Source of the DNA: CANKHA01 sp963750965 | GTDB lineage: Bacteria; Pseudomonadota; Alphaproteobacteria; Rhizobiales; Xanthobacteraceae | Assembly (NCBI GenBank): GCA_963750965.1 | Contig: CAVVSK010000016.1 | Location: forward strand, 62,001 to 126,000 | Reading direction: 5' to 3' | Length of the DNA: 64,000 nucleotides | In this document: piece by piece, positions 62,914 through 64,000 of the stretch | How positions within the stretch are numbered: position 1 is the first letter of the stretch | Layout of the letters: each line of letters starts with the position of its first letter | Notes under the pieces: generated by a model | Databases searched by the model: none | The model's input: only the letters and a program-made list of their open reading frames with translations | What the model was told of the DNA's origin: nothing | Program-made: the position numbers and the translations under genes

Positions 62914-62970
62914 ATGACGACAGCCATCAACTGTTTCGCCTTCGGCTTCGTGTTTGTGTATTTCATCTGA
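62914..62970 (+). CDS. Tiny hydrophobic peptide, 18 residues
   Basis: MTTAINCFAFGFVFVYFI begins 6 bases behind AGGAG, which is a good ribosome binding site for such a short frame. Entirely hydrophobic after the first five residues. A frame on the other strand (62847-63083) covers the same bases and cannot be excluded. Confidence 0.25.
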   Translation: MTTAINCFAFGFVFVYFI

Positions 62971-63059
62971 AACGGGTGCGTTAACGCTTCCGTAGAAAGT
63001 CGTTGCTCCGGGTTGGAAGTCCCCTGTCCGCGCGCTAGCCTACAGCTTGCAAATGGGGG

Positions 63060-64000
63060 GTGCCGTTGGTCTGGTCGCTGCAAGTCTTGCGCTTTGTCGC
63101 AGCGCTAATGATCGTTTATGTTCACGCTGCACAGATCGCCGCGGTCACCACCGGTTCGCCCGGCACGCTCCCGCAGAGCTTGGCGATCTCAGGCCGCGCC
63201 GGCGTCGATATTTTCTTCGTTCTTTCCGGCATCATCATCACGAAAACCGCGCAGGGACTGGCTGCCGAGGAATTCGCCTGGCGGCGGTTTCGCCGCATCA
63301 TTCCCTTCTATTTCGTCTGCTGCATCCCGGCCCTCGCCATTGCAGCGAAATCCGGATTTGGTTGGCGGGATCTGCTCGCGACGTTTGCGCTGTGGCCGGC
63401 AACCGACCAGATGACAGCGCCGCTTGTGCCAGTGGCATGGACGCTCTGCTTCGAGATGCTGTTCTACGCCGCGGCCGCCCTGGTGCTGCTCGACCGACGC
63501 TGGCTGTATGCGCTGCTAGCGCTGTATGCCGCGGCGCTGACGCTTCGCTCGACCGGCCCGGCGCTGCAGTTCCTGGGAAATCCAATCATCGCGGAATTTT
63601 TGCTCGGTGTCTTGCTGTTCTATGCGCCGCGCTGGCGGCCTGCGATCCTGGGCATCCCGATCGGTGCGGCGATGATCACCATGGCCGGGCCGCTAGGCGT
63701 CGCTCCGGACCAGGGAACGCTTGAGGCGCTGGTCGGTGCCGAGGGCTTCCGGCGAGTCTTCGTCTATGGCATCCCCGCGGCGCTGATCGTCTATGGCGCC
63801 ATGCAGATCGAGGCTAAGCCAAGCGTTTGGACTTACCTCGGCGATGCCTCTTACTCGCTGTATCTCGTCCACATTTTTATGCTGTCCGCGCTTTGGCAGC
63901 TATGGGCGGTTTTTCCCATGCCGGCGGATTTCACCATTGCGGTGGGCCTGACGGCTTCGGTGCTGTTCGCCTGGCGCATCCATGAACGGGTTGAGAAGCC
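63060..64000 (+). CDS. Acyltransferase-3 family membrane protein (partial, runs off the window)
   Basis: An open frame without a stop to the window end, 313 residues visible. It starts at GTG 63060 or TTG 63066. The family signature is LQVLRFVAALMIVYVHA, then AGVDIFFVLSGIIIT, RRFRRIIPFYFV, PVAWTLCFEMLFYA and YLGDASYSLYLVHIF, the standard order in OafA/NodX-like O-acyltransferases that modify surface polysaccharides or peptidoglycan. About 10 membrane helices. The ending is cut by the window edge. Confidence 0.88.
   Translation, partial: MPLVWSLQVLRFVAALMIVYVHAAQIAAVTTGSPGTLPQSLAISGRAGVDIFFVLSGIIITKTAQGLAAEEFAWRRFRRIIPFYFVCCIPALAIAAKSGFGWRDLLATFALWPATDQMTAPLVPVAWTLCFEMLFYAAAALVLLDRRWLYALLALYAAALTLRSTGPALQFLGNPIIAEFLLGVLLFYAPRWRPAILGIPIGAAMITMAGPLGVAPDQGTLEALVGAEGFRRVFVYGIPAALIVYGAMQIEAKPSVWTYLGDASYSLYLVHIFMLSALWQLWAVFPMPADFTIAVGLTASVLFAWRIHERVEK

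Overview
The window is GC-rich and densely coded. Its gene families suggest an alphaproteobacterium of the order Hyphomicrobiales (Bradyrhizobium, Xanthobacteraceae or Pseudolabrys-like). The indications are a tandem glycine riboswitch ahead of gcvTHP, six Bug-type substrate-binding proteins of the tripartite tricarboxylate transporter (TTT) family, several xanthine-dehydrogenase-type molybdenum hydroxylases and DUF3455. No rRNA or other taxonomic marker is present, so the genus is open. I see no tRNA, rRNA, CRISPR array, prophage or intact insertion sequence.

Layout. 1-6.2 kb: end of a branched-chain amino acid ABC transporter (LivG tail, LivF), a nitroreductase, then glycine riboswitch-gcvT-gcvH-gcvP. 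6.5-13.1 kb: a GntR regulator with a molybdenum hydroxylase in the order large subunit, FAD subunit, and an unusual 2Fe-2S/CoxG fusion, followed by an M20 deacylase. 13.1-17.3 kb: methyltransferase, DUF3455, a frame-broken flavin monooxygenase, OsmC and small ORFs. 17.3-21 kb: a minus-strand operon of CobW GTPase, Ldh2 dehydrogenase, cupin and Bug protein. 21-25.3 kb: an LVIVD protein, an unrecognised protein, a VIT-like membrane protein and a TorF-like porin, with several gene relics between them. 25.4-30.6 kb: the only complete TTT transporter (TctC-TctB-TctA) with an ACMSD-type amidohydrolase and an Asp/Glu racemase-family protein. 30.8-35 kb: two more Bug proteins, a PuuE-like deacetylase, RidA and a VOC protein. 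35-50.5 kb: a degradative-looking island. On the minus strand lie FeS and Mo subunits, an XRE regulator, PyrK, PyrD, PyrC and a Bug protein. Divergently lie one FAD subunit, a UbiD-family decarboxylase and a second FeS/Mo pair. A Pht5-family protein and another Bug protein follow. 50.7-59.5 kb: all six genes of the ebo (edb) cluster, eboA-F, enclosing a PQQ-dependent sugar dehydrogenase and a cytochrome c. 59.9-64 kb: a membrane-fused spermidine-synthase-like protein, tiny membrane ORFs and the start of an acyltransferase.

Two themes stand out. First, transport plus molybdenum hydroxylases plus decarboxylases plus a dihydroorotate module suggests oxidative-reductive catabolism of N-heteroaromatic carboxylates; the substrate cannot be read from sequence. 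Second, the ebo cluster surrounds a periplasmic PQQ dehydrogenase and cytochrome c, which suggests a link between the ebo metabolite system and periplasmic oxidation.

Five genes (the flavin monooxygenase, eboE, the PQQ dehydrogenase, the cytochrome c and the spermidine synthase-like gene) are broken by eight frame shifts in total. All eight run in the same direction, as if one base were extra each time. Together with otherwise tidy operon junctions, this makes sequencing or assembly insertions at least as likely as gene decay.
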